Origin: Frateuria_A sp051900535
GTDB lineage: Bacteria; Pseudomonadota; Gammaproteobacteria; Xanthomonadales; Rhodanobacteraceae
DNA: 64,000 nucleotides
Reading direction: 5' to 3'
Assembly (NCBI RefSeq): GCF_051900535.1
Contig: NZ_JBHZGI010000001.1
Location: 868,001-932,000 of the forward strand
The notes beneath the pieces were generated by a model. The model made no database searches, was not told the DNA's origin, and worked only from the letters and a program-made list of their open reading frames with translations. This document shows, piece after piece, positions 43,809 through 52,649 of this stretch. How positions within the stretch are numbered: position 1 is the stretch's first letter; each line of letters starts with the position of its first letter. The position numbers and the translations under genes are program-made.

Positions 43809-44780
43809 TCAGTGGACGATGTTGACCGCGATCGCCGGCGTGACGGAGCGGGTGACGTTGTGTCCACCCGGGATCACGCGCACGCCGAGCAGCACGCCGA
43901 CGTTCGCGTTGAAGTTGTATTCGATGGCCGGCGCGAAGCCGAACGCCTCGCTGCGGCCGGAACTGGCGCGCACGGGTGTCGCCGGCAGGCCGAGCGGGTC
44001 GTCGTAGCCCGCGACGTGGGTGGCGTCACTGCGGCTGTAGGTGAGATCGAGCGCGAGCACCCAGCGGCGGGTGAGGCTGTATTCGAACGCGGTGGCGACG
44101 TAGAACGCATCGCCCGGTGTGGCGCGGCCGTGGAAGTCGGGGCCGGTGCCGTAGCTGCTGACGCCATCGAGGTCGGCATGGCGGGCGAAGGTCCAGGTGG
44201 CGTTGAAGCGCGCGCGCAGGATGCGGCCATTGGGCATCCAGAAGTAGCTCTGCGCATTGAGGCCCAGCGTGGTCGCCCAGGCGCCGGCGCCCATGCCGTC
44301 GGCCGTCCGTGCCAGGCGCTTGTAGCGGCCGGTGGGCACGGCCTGCTGCAGCATGATGGCGAGCGTGGGGAACCAGCTCCCTTCGTGGAAGCGCGTGAGG
44401 CGGTACTGCGCCTGCAGGATCTGGTCGCCTGCGCCGACGCCGGAACTGTTCGGCCCGTGGTGCAGGCCGTTGTAGCCGATGATCGGGATGGCGCCGACGG
44501 TGAGGTCGTCGGTCAGGCCGTAGAGCACGTAGGCGCGCGAGCCGAAGCCGTCGTTGCCGCGGGTCTGTACGTCGTAGACGTAGGGCTCGATGAGCATGTG
44601 GCCGCGCGGCAGCGTTTCGGCCGAGTTGGCGAGCATCGGGCCGGTCCACCAGGCGTCGTCGCGGGACTGGCGCGACACGTCCGCGTCCTGGGCCCACGCC
44701 GCGGTCGCCGCGAGCCAGGCGAGGACGCCGACGAGCGCGCGCAGGCCGATCCGTGCGGTTGATTGCCTTTCGATGCCCAC
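43809..44780 (-). CDS. Outer-membrane beta-barrel transporter-like protein
   Basis: 323 aa. A signal peptide (cleavage AWA-Q) is followed by many alternating strands typical of the porin-like "transporter" family related to phenol-degradation meta-pathway MetA proteins: LPRGHMLIEPYVYD, YGLTDDLTVGAIPIIGYN, GDQILQAQYRLTRF, QQAVPTGRYKRL, ending in GHNVTRSVTPAIAVNIVH. Substrate unknown. GTG 44780 is preferred over GTG 44828 because GGAGG sits 7 bases ahead and the signal peptide starts soon after. It is divergent from the PdxR-like regulator, which may control it, and lies 14 bp ahead of the methyltransferase-fold gene. Confidence 0.7.
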   Translation of the reverse strand: MGIERQSTARIGLRALVGVLAWLAATAAWAQDADVSRQSRDDAWWTGPMLANSAETLPRGHMLIEPYVYDVQTRGNDGFGSRAYVLYGLTDDLTVGAIPIIGYNGLHHGPNSSGVGAGDQILQAQYRLTRFHEGSWFPTLAIMLQQAVPTGRYKRLARTADGMGAGAWATTLGLNAQSYFWMPNGRILRARFNATWTFARHADLDGVSSYGTGPDFHGRATPGDAFYVATAFEYSLTRRWVLALDLTYSRSDATHVAGYDDPLGLPATPVRASSGRSEAFGFAPAIEYNFNANVGVLLGVRVIPGGHNVTRSVTPAIAVNIVH

Positions 44781-44887
44781 GCCAACGCCTCCACCGTGCT
44801 TCGTGACGGTTCGCACCTTAGGCGTCACAGTGGCTCGCGCGAATAGCCACTTCGCTATGATCCAGCATGACCACTTGGGAGCTGCCC

Positions 44888-46369
44888 ATGCGACGCGTAT
44901 CCGCCAGCCTGCTGCCGCCGATCGCGCTCGACCTCGACGGTGGCGATCCGATCTACCGGCAATTGTCGGACTGGTTCCGGCGGGCCATCGTCGAGGGGCA
45001 GCTGCAGCCGGGCCAGCGCGTGCCGTCCACGCGGGCGCTGGCCGGCGAACTGAAAGTCTCGCGGTTGCCGGTGCTCAGCGCCTACGAGCAGCTGCATGCC
45101 GAGGGTTACCTGGAGACATTCACCGGTGCGGGCACGTGCGTGGCCGGCGCGATTCCGCTGGATGCGCCGCCGAAGCCGCGGCGTCGGCGCGGCGCGTCCC
45201 TGCCCGAGGCATCGCCGGCCCGGCACGTTGCCGCGCGCGCGATGGCAATGGCCGGTCCGGAGCAGACCTGGCTGGAGAGCCAGGGCGCCTTCCGCGTGGG
45301 ACTGCCGGCGCTGGATGCGTTCCCGCACGACGTGTGGGCGCGCCTGCTCAGCCGGCACGCGCGCCGCGTGGACACCGAATCGCTGGTCTACGGCGATCCG
45401 CTGGGCTACCTGCCGCTGCGCGAGGCGGTCGCCGATTACCTGCGCACCGTGCGCGCGGTGCGGGCCGACGCCTCGCAGGTGATGATCACCACCGGCGCGC
45501 AGCACGGCGTGCAGGTGTGCACCCACGTACTGCTGGACGCTGGCGACAGTGCGTGGATGGAAGAGCCGGGTTATCCCGGCGCGCACCAGGCGCTGGCCGC
45601 GGTCGGCGCCAAGGCCGTGCTGGTGCCGGTCGACGAGGACGGGCTGGACGTGGCCGAAGGCATCCGCCGCGGCGCGGACGCGCGCATGGTCTACGTCACC
45701 CCGTCGCACCAGTTTCCTCTCGGCGTGACGATGAGCGCCGCACGGCGCATGCAGTTGCTGCAGTGGGCAGCGCGCGAGGGCCGCTGGATCGTCGAGGACG
45801 ACTACGACAGCGAGTACCGCTTCGGGGGCAAACCGGTGCCGTCGCTGCAGGGGCTGGATGCGGATGGGCGTGTGATCTACGTGGGCACCTTCAGCAAGGT
45901 GATGTTCCCTGCCCTGCGGCTGGGCTGGCTGGTGGTGCCGAAGGACCTGGTGCCCGCGTTCCGCGCCGCGCGCGATGCGCTGGACACCTGCTCGCCCATG
46001 CTGCCGCAGCGGGCGATGACCGACTTCCTCCGCGAGGGCCATGTTGCCCGGCACATCCGGCGCATGCGCGCACTGTATGCGGCGCGGCGCGCGGCGTTGC
46101 TCAAGGCGATCGAGCGGCATCTGCCGGGCCGGTTGCAGGTGATTGGCGCCGAGGCGGGCATGCAGCTGGCGGCGCTGCTGCCCGAGGGCATGGACGACAT
46201 TGCCCTCTCACGCCGCGCCGCGCGGGTGGGTGTGTCGATACGACCGCTGTCGCAGTGCTACCGGGGACCCGGCCGTCGAAGCGGCGTCATCCTGGGCTAC
46301 GGCGGCGTCGATGCGCGGGCCGCCGAAGAGGCCCTCCGCAGGCTCGCCGGTTGCCTGCAGTTTCCGTGA
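44888..46369 (+). CDS. pdxR: MocR/PdxR-family transcriptional regulator
   Basis: 493 aa. An N-terminal GntR-type winged helix (about 15-85, DPIYRQLSDWFRRAIVEGQL and RVPSTRALAGELKVSR) is fused to a class I aminotransferase-like domain with EDDYDSEYRF and the PLP lysine in GTFSKVMFPALRLG (about 320). MocR proteins sense PLP or amino-group ligands; PdxR controls vitamin B6 genes in several bacteria. No pdx gene is near, so the name is by family. ATG 44888 is favoured over ATG 44867 because GGGAG lies 7 bases ahead. It is divergent from the barrel protein gene; the 107-bp gap should hold both promoters. Confidence 0.85.
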   Translation: MRRVSASLLPPIALDLDGGDPIYRQLSDWFRRAIVEGQLQPGQRVPSTRALAGELKVSRLPVLSAYEQLHAEGYLETFTGAGTCVAGAIPLDAPPKPRRRRGASLPEASPARHVAARAMAMAGPEQTWLESQGAFRVGLPALDAFPHDVWARLLSRHARRVDTESLVYGDPLGYLPLREAVADYLRTVRAVRADASQVMITTGAQHGVQVCTHVLLDAGDSAWMEEPGYPGAHQALAAVGAKAVLVPVDEDGLDVAEGIRRGADARMVYVTPSHQFPLGVTMSAARRMQLLQWAAREGRWIVEDDYDSEYRFGGKPVPSLQGLDADGRVIYVGTFSKVMFPALRLGWLVVPKDLVPAFRAARDALDTCSPMLPQRAMTDFLREGHVARHIRRMRALYAARRAALLKAIERHLPGRLQVIGAEAGMQLAALLPEGMDDIALSRRAARVGVSIRPLSQCYRGPGRRSGVILGYGGVDARAAEEALRRLAGCLQFP

Positions 46370-46390
46370 CGGCCCGGCCCGACCGCGCAG

Positions 46391-46726
46391 TCAGTGTTCT
46401 GGCGGGTTGTCGTGCCGTGGCGGCGTGCCGCTGTCCATTGCGTTGCCGGCTCCCTTCATGGCGACCTTGGCCGCGGCGAATTCCTGGGCGTCCAGCTTGC
46501 CGTCCTGGTTCTGGTCGTAGGTCGAAAAGCGCGTGCGCAACAACACCATGTCCTTGGGCAACTCCGAGCGCGTGACGCGACCGTCATGGTCCTGGTCCAT
46601 CGCCTGGAAGTCGGCATCCGCCGTAGCGGATCCCGCGGCTTGCTGCGCCGATACCGTGGTTGCGATTCCGCACAGCGCGAACGCGAGGGCGCCGCACGCG
46701 ATCTTGAGCGATTTTTCGCTTTTCAC
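46391..46726 (-). CDS. Exported EF-hand calcium-binding protein
   Basis: 111 aa, secreted (signal peptide 1-28, cleavage after VSA-Q). Two EF-hand loops are visible: DQDHDGRVTRSE and DQNQDGKLDAQE, both with Asp at positions 1, 3 or 5 and a final Glu, so both should bind calcium. Small periplasmic proteins of this kind are common in Xanthomonadales; the role is unknown. Starts with GTG at 46726, preceded by AGGAG. It converges with the PdxR-like gene, with a 21-bp gap. Confidence 0.8.
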   Translation of the reverse strand: MKSEKSLKIACGALAFALCGIATTVSAQQAAGSATADADFQAMDQDHDGRVTRSELPKDMVLLRTRFSTYDQNQDGKLDAQEFAAAKVAMKGAGNAMDSGTPPRHDNPPEH

Positions 46727-46853
46727 AGGTCATCTCCTTCGGAAAACGAAAAGGCGCGCGCCTTCAGGACGCCACGCCTGCCCGACTCTGCGCGAGCTGC
46801 GGTGAAGCAAGGCTCAAGTCGGCGAGATGATTTCGACGTGGGCGCGTAGCTGT

Positions 46854-47777
46854 TCAGGCGATGCCGAAGGGAAGGTTCGCCGAGGCCACGACTCGCTCGC
46901 CCACGCTTTCGCCGCGGGCGAACGCGAGCGCGGATTCGATGACCCCCGGCGCATCGAGCACGCGGTGGTGGCCCAGCCCCTGCGTAGTGAGCAGCCGCGC
47001 GCCGGGCCAGTGGCGGGCATAACGCTCACCCTCCTCCCAGGGCACGTCGGCGTCGTCCAGGTCGTGCACGATCAGGCCCGGTTGGCCCAGTGCGGTGACG
47101 TGGCGGTGCATCTGCAGCTCGTCCACGCTGATGCCGGTGCGGTTGACCAGCCAGGCGTAGAAGGGACGACGCAGGTGCTCGCCCAGGTGCACGAAGCGGA
47201 AGTAGCGGGTGGCGGCGGCGTGCATGTCGGCGGCCGGCGCGATCAGCACCAGCTTGCGGGCGCGCCAGCATTCGCCTTGGGCCAGCGCGACGGCTGCGCC
47301 GCCGAGCGAATGGGCGATCGCGAGTTCGGCATCGCCGTAATGGCGGCCCACGGCGCGCACGGTGTCGGCGAACTCCGGCAGCGTGCAGTAGTCGCCGGTG
47401 CTCAGGCCGTGGCCGGGCTGGTCGAAGGTCACCACGGCGTAGCCGAGGGCGCGCAAGCGTTCGACCCAGGGCAGGAAGCGCAGGCCGAAGCTCGACCAGC
47501 CGTGCACCAGCAGCACGTACGGCTGCGTGGCCGGGTTGCCCCAGACGTAAGTGGCGATGGACTGGCCGTCGATCGACAGCGTCTCGCGGCGCATGGCCGG
47601 ATCGGGCCTGGCGGCCTGGGCGCGAACGCGGCTGCTGGCGAACGGCGTGGCGAACAGCCGCGCGGCGCGGTCGGCCGTGCGCCCCGGCGCCAGGCGGCCG
47701 CCGAGGGCGAAGCTGGTGCGGACGGTGGCGAGCTTGAAGCGGGCGGCCAGGCCGGGGCGGCGCATCACGGTGGACAT
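46854..47777 (-). CDS. Alpha/beta hydrolase
   Basis: 307 aa, cytoplasmic, no signal peptide. The alpha/beta-hydrolase features are the oxyanion-hole HGWSSFG, the DQPGHGLS loop, the nucleophile Ser in AHSLGGAA (AxSxG in place of GxSxG), and the C-terminal His in GLGHHRVLD. Likely an esterase or related serine hydrolase; substrate unknown. It follows the TetR gene by 10 bp on the same strand, so the two form an operon and the regulator probably senses the substrate or product of this enzyme. ATG 47777 is preceded by GAGG. Confidence 0.82.
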   Translation of the reverse strand: MSTVMRRPGLAARFKLATVRTSFALGGRLAPGRTADRAARLFATPFASSRVRAQAARPDPAMRRETLSIDGQSIATYVWGNPATQPYVLLVHGWSSFGLRFLPWVERLRALGYAVVTFDQPGHGLSTGDYCTLPEFADTVRAVGRHYGDAELAIAHSLGGAAVALAQGECWRARKLVLIAPAADMHAAATRYFRFVHLGEHLRRPFYAWLVNRTGISVDELQMHRHVTALGQPGLIVHDLDDADVPWEEGERYARHWPGARLLTTQGLGHHRVLDAPGVIESALAFARGESVGERVVASANLPFGIA

Positions 47778-47787
47778 GGGTCGATCC

Positions 47788-48390
47788 TCAAGGTTGCCAA
47801 CTGCGCCACAGGCGCTCGAAGGCGGCGTGGACGCGCTGGCTCGCCTGCTCGAAGCCGAACAGGCCAGCGTCGTGGTGGAGGCCGAGCATCAGCGCGTAGA
47901 TCTCGAAGGCGAGCTGGGCCGCGTCGGTGTCGGCCCGCAGGTGGCCCGCGGCGACGCCCTGGCCGATCGCCTTTTCCAGTTCGCCGCGCCACCCGGCCTG
48001 CTGTGCCACCACCGCGTCGTGCAGCGCGCCTTCGCGGCCGTCGTATTCGCCCGCGGCGGTGAGCAGCACGCAGCCGCTCTTGTGCATGCGGCCCCACTCG
48101 CACCACTGGGCGACGATCGCGCGCAGGCGCGGCAAGCCGCGCGGGGCGGACAGCGCCGGCACCAATACATGGGCCATGAAGCGGCGGGCCGCGGAGTCCA
48201 GCACCGCCAGCTGCAGGTCCTCGCGTGAACCGAAGTGGGCGAACAGTCCACTTTTGGACATCCCCACGTCGGTGGCGAGCGTGCCGATCGACAGGCCTTC
48301 CAGCCCACCCACGCGGGCCCGTTCGTAGGCGTGTTCCAGGATGAGTTCGCGGGTGGCAAGGCCCTTGGCAGGTGCGGTGGCGGTGGTCAT
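47788..48390 (-). CDS. TetR-family transcriptional regulator
   Basis: 200 aa. An N-terminal TetR helix-turn-helix (LEGLSIGTLATDVGMSKSGLFAHFGSREDL, residues about 30-60) is followed by a helical ligand domain of the YcdC/AcrR-C-type kind (GCVLLTAAGEYDGR). It is probably a repressor of itself and of the hydrolase 10 bp downstream. An imperfect palindrome 14-26 bp ahead of the start (48405-48416) is a plausible operator. ATG 48390 is the start matching the family; the frame opens 19 codons earlier without a ribosome site. Confidence 0.85.
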   Translation of the reverse strand: MTTATAPAKGLATRELILEHAYERARVGGLEGLSIGTLATDVGMSKSGLFAHFGSREDLQLAVLDSAARRFMAHVLVPALSAPRGLPRLRAIVAQWCEWGRMHKSGCVLLTAAGEYDGREGALHDAVVAQQAGWRGELEKAIGQGVAAGHLRADTDAAQLAFEIYALMLGLHHDAGLFGFEQASQRVHAAFERLWRSWQP

Positions 48391-48404
48391 GCGTGGAAAA
48401 TAGC

Positions 48405-48416
48405 ACGACCGTTCGT
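48405..48416. promoter_or_regulatory. Putative TetR operator
   Basis: ACGACCGTTCGT is an imperfect palindrome (10 of 12 positions symmetric). It lies just ahead of the TetR start (48390) where RNA polymerase would bind. Confidence 0.45.
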
Positions 48417-48548
48417 TCTTTTGTAATGGCGATTCCTGGGAGCGCACCTGTGCGCGGCCGGATGCACGGTGCCGATCCCGCGCCGTTCATCCGCCCTAGG
48501 CGGGCGCTGCGGCTATCCTCCGGTGCTGCCCTCGCAAAGGAGACGCCC

Positions 48549-49346
48549 ATGAAGCCCCGCCTGCTGACCGCCGCCGCCCTCGCCGCGCTGCTTGCCGGCT
48601 GCACCACCTCGCCGACCGGACGCTCGCAGCTTATGGTGGTATCCGATGCGCAGATGAGCCAGATGGGACTGGCCTCGTTCAACCAGATGCGCCAACAGGG
48701 CAAGTTCGCCAACGCGCCGAAACAGCGCGCGTACGCCACCTGCGTTGCCCAGGCACTGATCTCGGTGCTGCCGCCGCCGTGGAACACCCAGCAGTGGGAA
48801 GTGCAGATCATCGAGGACAACACCGCCAATGCCTTCGCCCTTCCCGGCGGGCGCATCGGCGTGAACCAGGGCATGTTCAAGGTGGCGAGCAACCAGGACC
48901 AGTTGGCGGTGGTGCTCGGCCATGAGCTCTCGCACGTGGTGGCGCGCCACGGCGCGGAGCGCGTGTCCGACAACATGGCCGCGCAGGCGGCGGTGACCGC
49001 CGGCAGCATCTACGCAGGCACGCGTGGCGGTGACGCCGGCAATGTCGCGGCCCTGCTGGGTGCCGGCGCCACCGTGGGCGTGCTGCTGCCGTTCTCGCGT
49101 ACGCAGGAATCCGAAGCCGACACGTTGGGCCAGCGCTACATGGCCAAGGCCGGCTTCGATCCGCGTGCGGCGGTGACGCTGTGGGAGAAGATGGAAAAGC
49201 AGGGCGGCGGCGGCACGCCGGCGTTCCTGTCCACCCATCCGGCACCGAACAAGCGCGCGCAGGTGCTGGGGCAACAGGGGCAACAGCTGATGCCGACGTA
49301 CCAGCAGGCGCGGGCGAGCGGGCATTCGCCCAACTGCAAGTTGTAA
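48549..49346 (+). CDS. M48-family metalloprotease lipoprotein
   Basis: 265 aa. Lipobox LLAGC (Cys18), so membrane-anchored on the periplasmic side. The zinc motif HELSH is at 125-129, the third ligand in ESEADTLG, and NTANAFALPGGRI is typical of the M48/LoiP (YggG) branch. These proteases trim misfolded outer-membrane proteins. The start is fixed by AAGGAG 7 bases ahead. Divergent from the TetR gene. Confidence 0.88.
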   Translation: MKPRLLTAAALAALLAGCTTSPTGRSQLMVVSDAQMSQMGLASFNQMRQQGKFANAPKQRAYATCVAQALISVLPPPWNTQQWEVQIIEDNTANAFALPGGRIGVNQGMFKVASNQDQLAVVLGHELSHVVARHGAERVSDNMAAQAAVTAGSIYAGTRGGDAGNVAALLGAGATVGVLLPFSRTQESEADTLGQRYMAKAGFDPRAAVTLWEKMEKQGGGGTPAFLSTHPAPNKRAQVLGQQGQQLMPTYQQARASGHSPNCKL

Positions 49347-49552
49347 GGGGCCTTCGGCCGGCCTGTGGGCCGTGGCAGGAGTGCCCTATCCGCTGCCGGC
49401 TTCCCCCGCTTTCACGGTTGCCCAAAGGGCAATGGGGTGCCTTGCGCCAAGCCAGCCGCCTGCTGAACGCGCGTGAGCATCGCGTCAACACCAGGCCGAC
49501 CGCCCCGTTTTCCGAGATGCACGCCGCCCACGCGGCGCCACCGGAGAACACG

Positions 49553-49885
49553 ATGACTGCCATTGCCCGCCCCCTCGCCCTGCTCGCCGGCCTTGGCCTG
49601 GCCCTGGGCGCTGCCGCCTACGCGCCGGCCTCGCAGGCCAGCCCCCACGTGACGATCGGCGTGCGCATCGGCGTACCGCCCCCGCCAGTGCGCGTGGTGC
49701 ATGTGCGTCCGCGCCGCGGCTACGTGTGGGCGCCCGGCTACTGGCGCTGGAGTCCACGCATCCACCGGCACCTGTGGACCGAGGGCTACTGGGTGCGCGA
49801 GCGCCCCGGTTATCGCTACCGCCCGGCGCGCTGGGAACGGCGTGGCGACGACTGGCGTTTCCACCGTGGCCACTGGCACCGCTGA
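49553..49885 (+). CDS. Exported YXWGXW/WXXGXW-repeat protein
   Basis: 110 aa with a signal peptide (cleavage near ASQA-S). The mature part has repeated aromatic-glycine motifs: GYVWAPGYWRWS, HRHLWTEGYW and RGHWHR, the YXWGXW/WXXGXW kind of small periplasmic or outer-membrane proteins with unknown role. It is Arg/Tyr/Trp-rich and strongly basic. ATG 49553 has GGAG 8 bases ahead. A likely terminator follows at 49976. Confidence 0.78.
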   Translation: MTAIARPLALLAGLGLALGAAAYAPASQASPHVTIGVRIGVPPPPVRVVHVRPRRGYVWAPGYWRWSPRIHRHLWTEGYWVRERPGYRYRPARWERRGDDWRFHRGHWHR

Positions 49886-49975
49886 GGCCGGCGCCGGGCG
49901 CCGCTCGCGCCCGGCTTGCTGCGCCGCGGAAACGGCACGGGCGCCGACGTATTAAACTAGCGGACTGAATTCACC

Positions 49976-49998
49976 GCCCCGGCCTTCGCCGGGGCTTT
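49976..49998 (+). terminator. Possible terminator
   Basis: 8-bp GC stem (GCCCCGGC, CTTC loop, GCCGGGGC) followed by TTTGACTTT. The T-run is weak. Confidence 0.45.
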
Positions 49999-50110
49999 GA
50001 CTTTCAAGCGTTTTCTGCCGCTGAGGCGGGCCGCACTGGATCGGCCGGCCACCTTTCCGCGACACGCCATTCCCCCTGGCTGCCGCCAAACTCGTGGAGT
50101 CATCGTTCCA

Positions 50111-51214
50111 ATGATCTTTGAAACCATCGCCAAGACGGGTCACGAAGAAGTCGTCTTCTGCCACAACAAGGACGCCGGCCTGAAGGCCATCATCGCGATC
50201 CACAACACGGTGCTGGGCCCGGCGCTCGGCGGCCTGCGCATGTGGCCGTACAAGACCGAGCAGGACGCGGTCAACGACGTGCTTCGCCTGTCGCGCGGCA
50301 TGACCTACAAGAACGCCGTGGCCGGCCTGAACCTGGGCGGCGGCAAGGCGGTGATCATCGGCGATCCGTCCAAGGACAAGTCCGAGGCGCTGTTCCGTGC
50401 GTTCGGCCGTTTCGTCAATTCGCTGGGCGGTCGCTACATCACCGCCGAGGACGTCGGCATCGACGTCAACGACATGGAATACGTGTTCCGCGAGACCGAG
50501 TACGTCACTGGCGTGCACCAGGTGCACGGCGGTTCGGGCGACCCGTCGCCGTTCACCGCCTACGGCACGCTGCAGGGCCTGATGGCCGCGCTGAACTTCA
50601 AGCACGGCAACGAGGACGTGGGCAAGTACAGCTACGCCGTGCAGGGCGCCGGCCACGTCGGCTCGGAGTTCATCAAGCTGCTGCGCGAGCAGGGCGCCAA
50701 GGTGTTCGTCACCGACATCAACAAGGATGCGGTGCAGCGCTGCGTCGACGAGCTGGGTTGCGAGGCGGTGGGCCTGGACGAGATCTACGACGTCGACGCC
50801 GACGTGTACTCGCCGTGCGCCCTGGGCGGCACGCTCAACGAGCAGACCATCGACCGCATCAAGGCCAAGATCATCTGCGGCGCGGCCAACAACCAGCTGG
50901 CGACCGACGCGATCGGCGACGAGCTGAACAAGCGCGGCGTGCTGTATGCGCCGGACTACGCGGTCAACGCCGGTGGCGTGATGAACGTGTCGCTGGAGAT
51001 CGACGGCTACAACCGCGAGCGCGCGATGCGCATGATGCGCACGATCTACTACAACCTGGGCCGCATCTTCGAGATCTCCAAGACCGAGAACGTGCCGACC
51101 TACAAGGCGGCCGACCGCCTGGCCGAGGAGCGCATCGAGTCCATCGGCAAGATCAAGCTGCCGCACATGGGCAATGGTGGTACGCGCTTCCAGGGGCGCA
51201 TGCGGGGGCAGTAA
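50111..51214 (+). CDS. ldh: Leucine (branched-chain amino acid) dehydrogenase
   Basis: 367 aa. Glu/Leu/Phe/Val dehydrogenase family: substrate-binding GPALGGLRMWPY, the active-site Lys in MTYKNAVAGLNLGGGKAV, and the NAD-binding GAGHVGSEF. Length matches leucine dehydrogenase (about 365 aa) and not the larger glutamate dehydrogenases. It oxidises leucine, valine and isoleucine to 2-oxo acids with NAD+, the first step of the branched-chain pathway whose later enzymes follow in this window. ATG 50111 has GGAG 11 bases ahead; the longer frame start (49997) overlaps a terminator. A strong terminator closes the gene at 51236. Confidence 0.87.
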   Translation: MIFETIAKTGHEEVVFCHNKDAGLKAIIAIHNTVLGPALGGLRMWPYKTEQDAVNDVLRLSRGMTYKNAVAGLNLGGGKAVIIGDPSKDKSEALFRAFGRFVNSLGGRYITAEDVGIDVNDMEYVFRETEYVTGVHQVHGGSGDPSPFTAYGTLQGLMAALNFKHGNEDVGKYSYAVQGAGHVGSEFIKLLREQGAKVFVTDINKDAVQRCVDELGCEAVGLDEIYDVDADVYSPCALGGTLNEQTIDRIKAKIICGAANNQLATDAIGDELNKRGVLYAPDYAVNAGGVMNVSLEIDGYNRERAMRMMRTIYYNLGRIFEISKTENVPTYKAADRLAEERIESIGKIKLPHMGNGGTRFQGRMRGQ

Positions 51215-51235
51215 GGCGTTCGGTCCCGTTTCCGG

Positions 51236-51261
51236 AAAAAGCCGCCCTTGGGCGGCTTTTT
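51236..51261 (+). terminator. Rho-independent terminator of the leucine dehydrogenase gene
   Basis: GCCGCCC, TT, GGGCGGC stem extended by AAAAA/TTTTT, 22 bp after the stop. Confidence 0.9.
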
Positions 51262-51397
51262 CTTTGGCTTCCCGTTGTGCCCTCTCCCGGCGGGGAAGAT
51301 ATCGGAGCATGCGGTCCCGGGGCGACGTGTCGAGCGTTCTCACCAGCCCAACCACACCGCGCGCTAAAATCCCCGACCCAACCCAAGGAGTTCCCGG

Positions 51398-52555
51398 ATG
51401 CGCCCGTTCCCGCTCGGAGAAGACATCGACCTGCTGCGCGAGAGCGTGCACGCCTTCGCGGAGAAGGAGGTTGCCCCGCGCGCCGACCGGATCGACCGCG
51501 AGAACGCCTTCCCCGAGGACCTGTGGCGCAAGTTCGGCGAGATGGGCCTGCTCGGCATGACCATCCCGACCGAGTACGGCGGCACCGGCATGGGCTTCCT
51601 GGCGCACATGGTGGCGATGGAGGAGATCTCCCGCGCCTCCGGGTCGGTCGGCCTCTCCTACGGCGCGCATTCGAACCTGTGCGTGCAGAACATCTTCCAC
51701 AACGGCAACGAGGAACAGCGCCGCAAGTACATCCCCAAGCTGTGCTCGGGCGAGTACGTGGGCGCGCTGGCGATGAGCGAGCCGGGCGCCGGTTCGGACG
51801 TGGTCGGCTCGATGAGCTGCAAGGCCGAGCTGCAAGGCGAGGTGTGGGTCGCCAACGGTTCGAAGATGTGGATCACCAACGGCCCTGACGCCGACGTGCT
51901 GCTGGTCTACATGCGCACCGCGCCGCGCGCGGCCGGCAGCCGCTGCATGACCGCCTTCATCGTCGAGAAGGGCATGAAGGGTTTCTCCACCGCGCAAAAG
52001 CTGGACAAGCTCGGCATGCGCGGTTCCAACACCTGTGAGCTGGTGTTCGACAACTGCGAGATCCCGGCCGAGAACATCGTCGGCGAGGTCAACGAAGGCG
52101 TGCGCGTGCTGATGAGCGGCCTGGACACCGAACGCCTGGTGCTCTCCGGCGGGCCGCTCGGACTGATGCAGGCGGCGCTGGACCTCACCCTGCCCTACGT
52201 GCGCGAGCGCAAGCAGTTCAACGCGCCGATCGGCACGTTCGGCATGATGCAGGCGAAGGTGGCCGACATGTACACCGCGCTGCAGTCGTCGCGCGGCTTC
52301 GCGTATCTGGTGGCGCAACAGTTCGACGCCGGTATCAAGTCGCGCATCGACCCGGCGGCCTGCCTGCTCAATGCTTCCACCAACGCGGTGCAGGTGGCGC
52401 TCGAGGCGATCCAGGCGCTGGGCGGCAACGGCTACATCAACGAATTCCCGGCCGGGCGGCTGCTGCGCGATGCCAAGCTTTACGAGATCGGCGCGGGAAC
52501 GAACGAGATCCGGCGCATGTTGATCGGGCGCGAGCTGTTCCACGGCAAGGCGTAA
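51398..52555 (+). CDS. ivd: Isovaleryl-CoA dehydrogenase
   Basis: 385 aa, FAD acyl-CoA dehydrogenase. Family signatures: SEPGAGSDVVG, MWITNG and GGNGYINEFPAGRLLRDAK with IGAGTNEIRR near the end. The base is Glu245 in SGLDTERLVLSGGPLG, the position used by isovaleryl-CoA dehydrogenases (Glu254 in human), in contrast with the C-terminal Glu of other acyl-CoA dehydrogenases. It converts isovaleryl-CoA to 3-methylcrotonyl-CoA in leucine breakdown. A terminator follows directly (52556). The start has AAGGAG ahead. Confidence 0.93.
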   Translation: MRPFPLGEDIDLLRESVHAFAEKEVAPRADRIDRENAFPEDLWRKFGEMGLLGMTIPTEYGGTGMGFLAHMVAMEEISRASGSVGLSYGAHSNLCVQNIFHNGNEEQRRKYIPKLCSGEYVGALAMSEPGAGSDVVGSMSCKAELQGEVWVANGSKMWITNGPDADVLLVYMRTAPRAAGSRCMTAFIVEKGMKGFSTAQKLDKLGMRGSNTCELVFDNCEIPAENIVGEVNEGVRVLMSGLDTERLVLSGGPLGLMQAALDLTLPYVRERKQFNAPIGTFGMMQAKVADMYTALQSSRGFAYLVAQQFDAGIKSRIDPAACLLNASTNAVQVALEAIQALGGNGYINEFPAGRLLRDAKLYEIGAGTNEIRRMLIGRELFHGKA

Positions 52556-52581
52556 AAAAAGGGCCCACCTGGGCCCTTTTT
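52556..52581 (+). terminator. Rho-independent terminator of ivd
   Basis: AAAAAGGGCCCA, CC, TGGGCCCTTTTT, starting at the stop codon of the gene. Confidence 0.9.
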
Positions 52582-52585
52582 CGTA

Positions 52586-52638
52586 GGGTGGGCTTCGGCC
52601 CACCGCGATGCACCTGGAGGGTGGGCTGAAGCCCACCC
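52586..52638. repeat. Pair of REP-like hairpins
   Basis: GGGTGGGCTTCGGCCCACC at 52586-52604 and GGGTGGGCT-GA-AGCCCACCC at 52619-52638. They fill the gap between ivd and the autotransporter gene, which converge. Confidence 0.75.
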
Positions 52639-52649
52639 TGCGACGCTCG

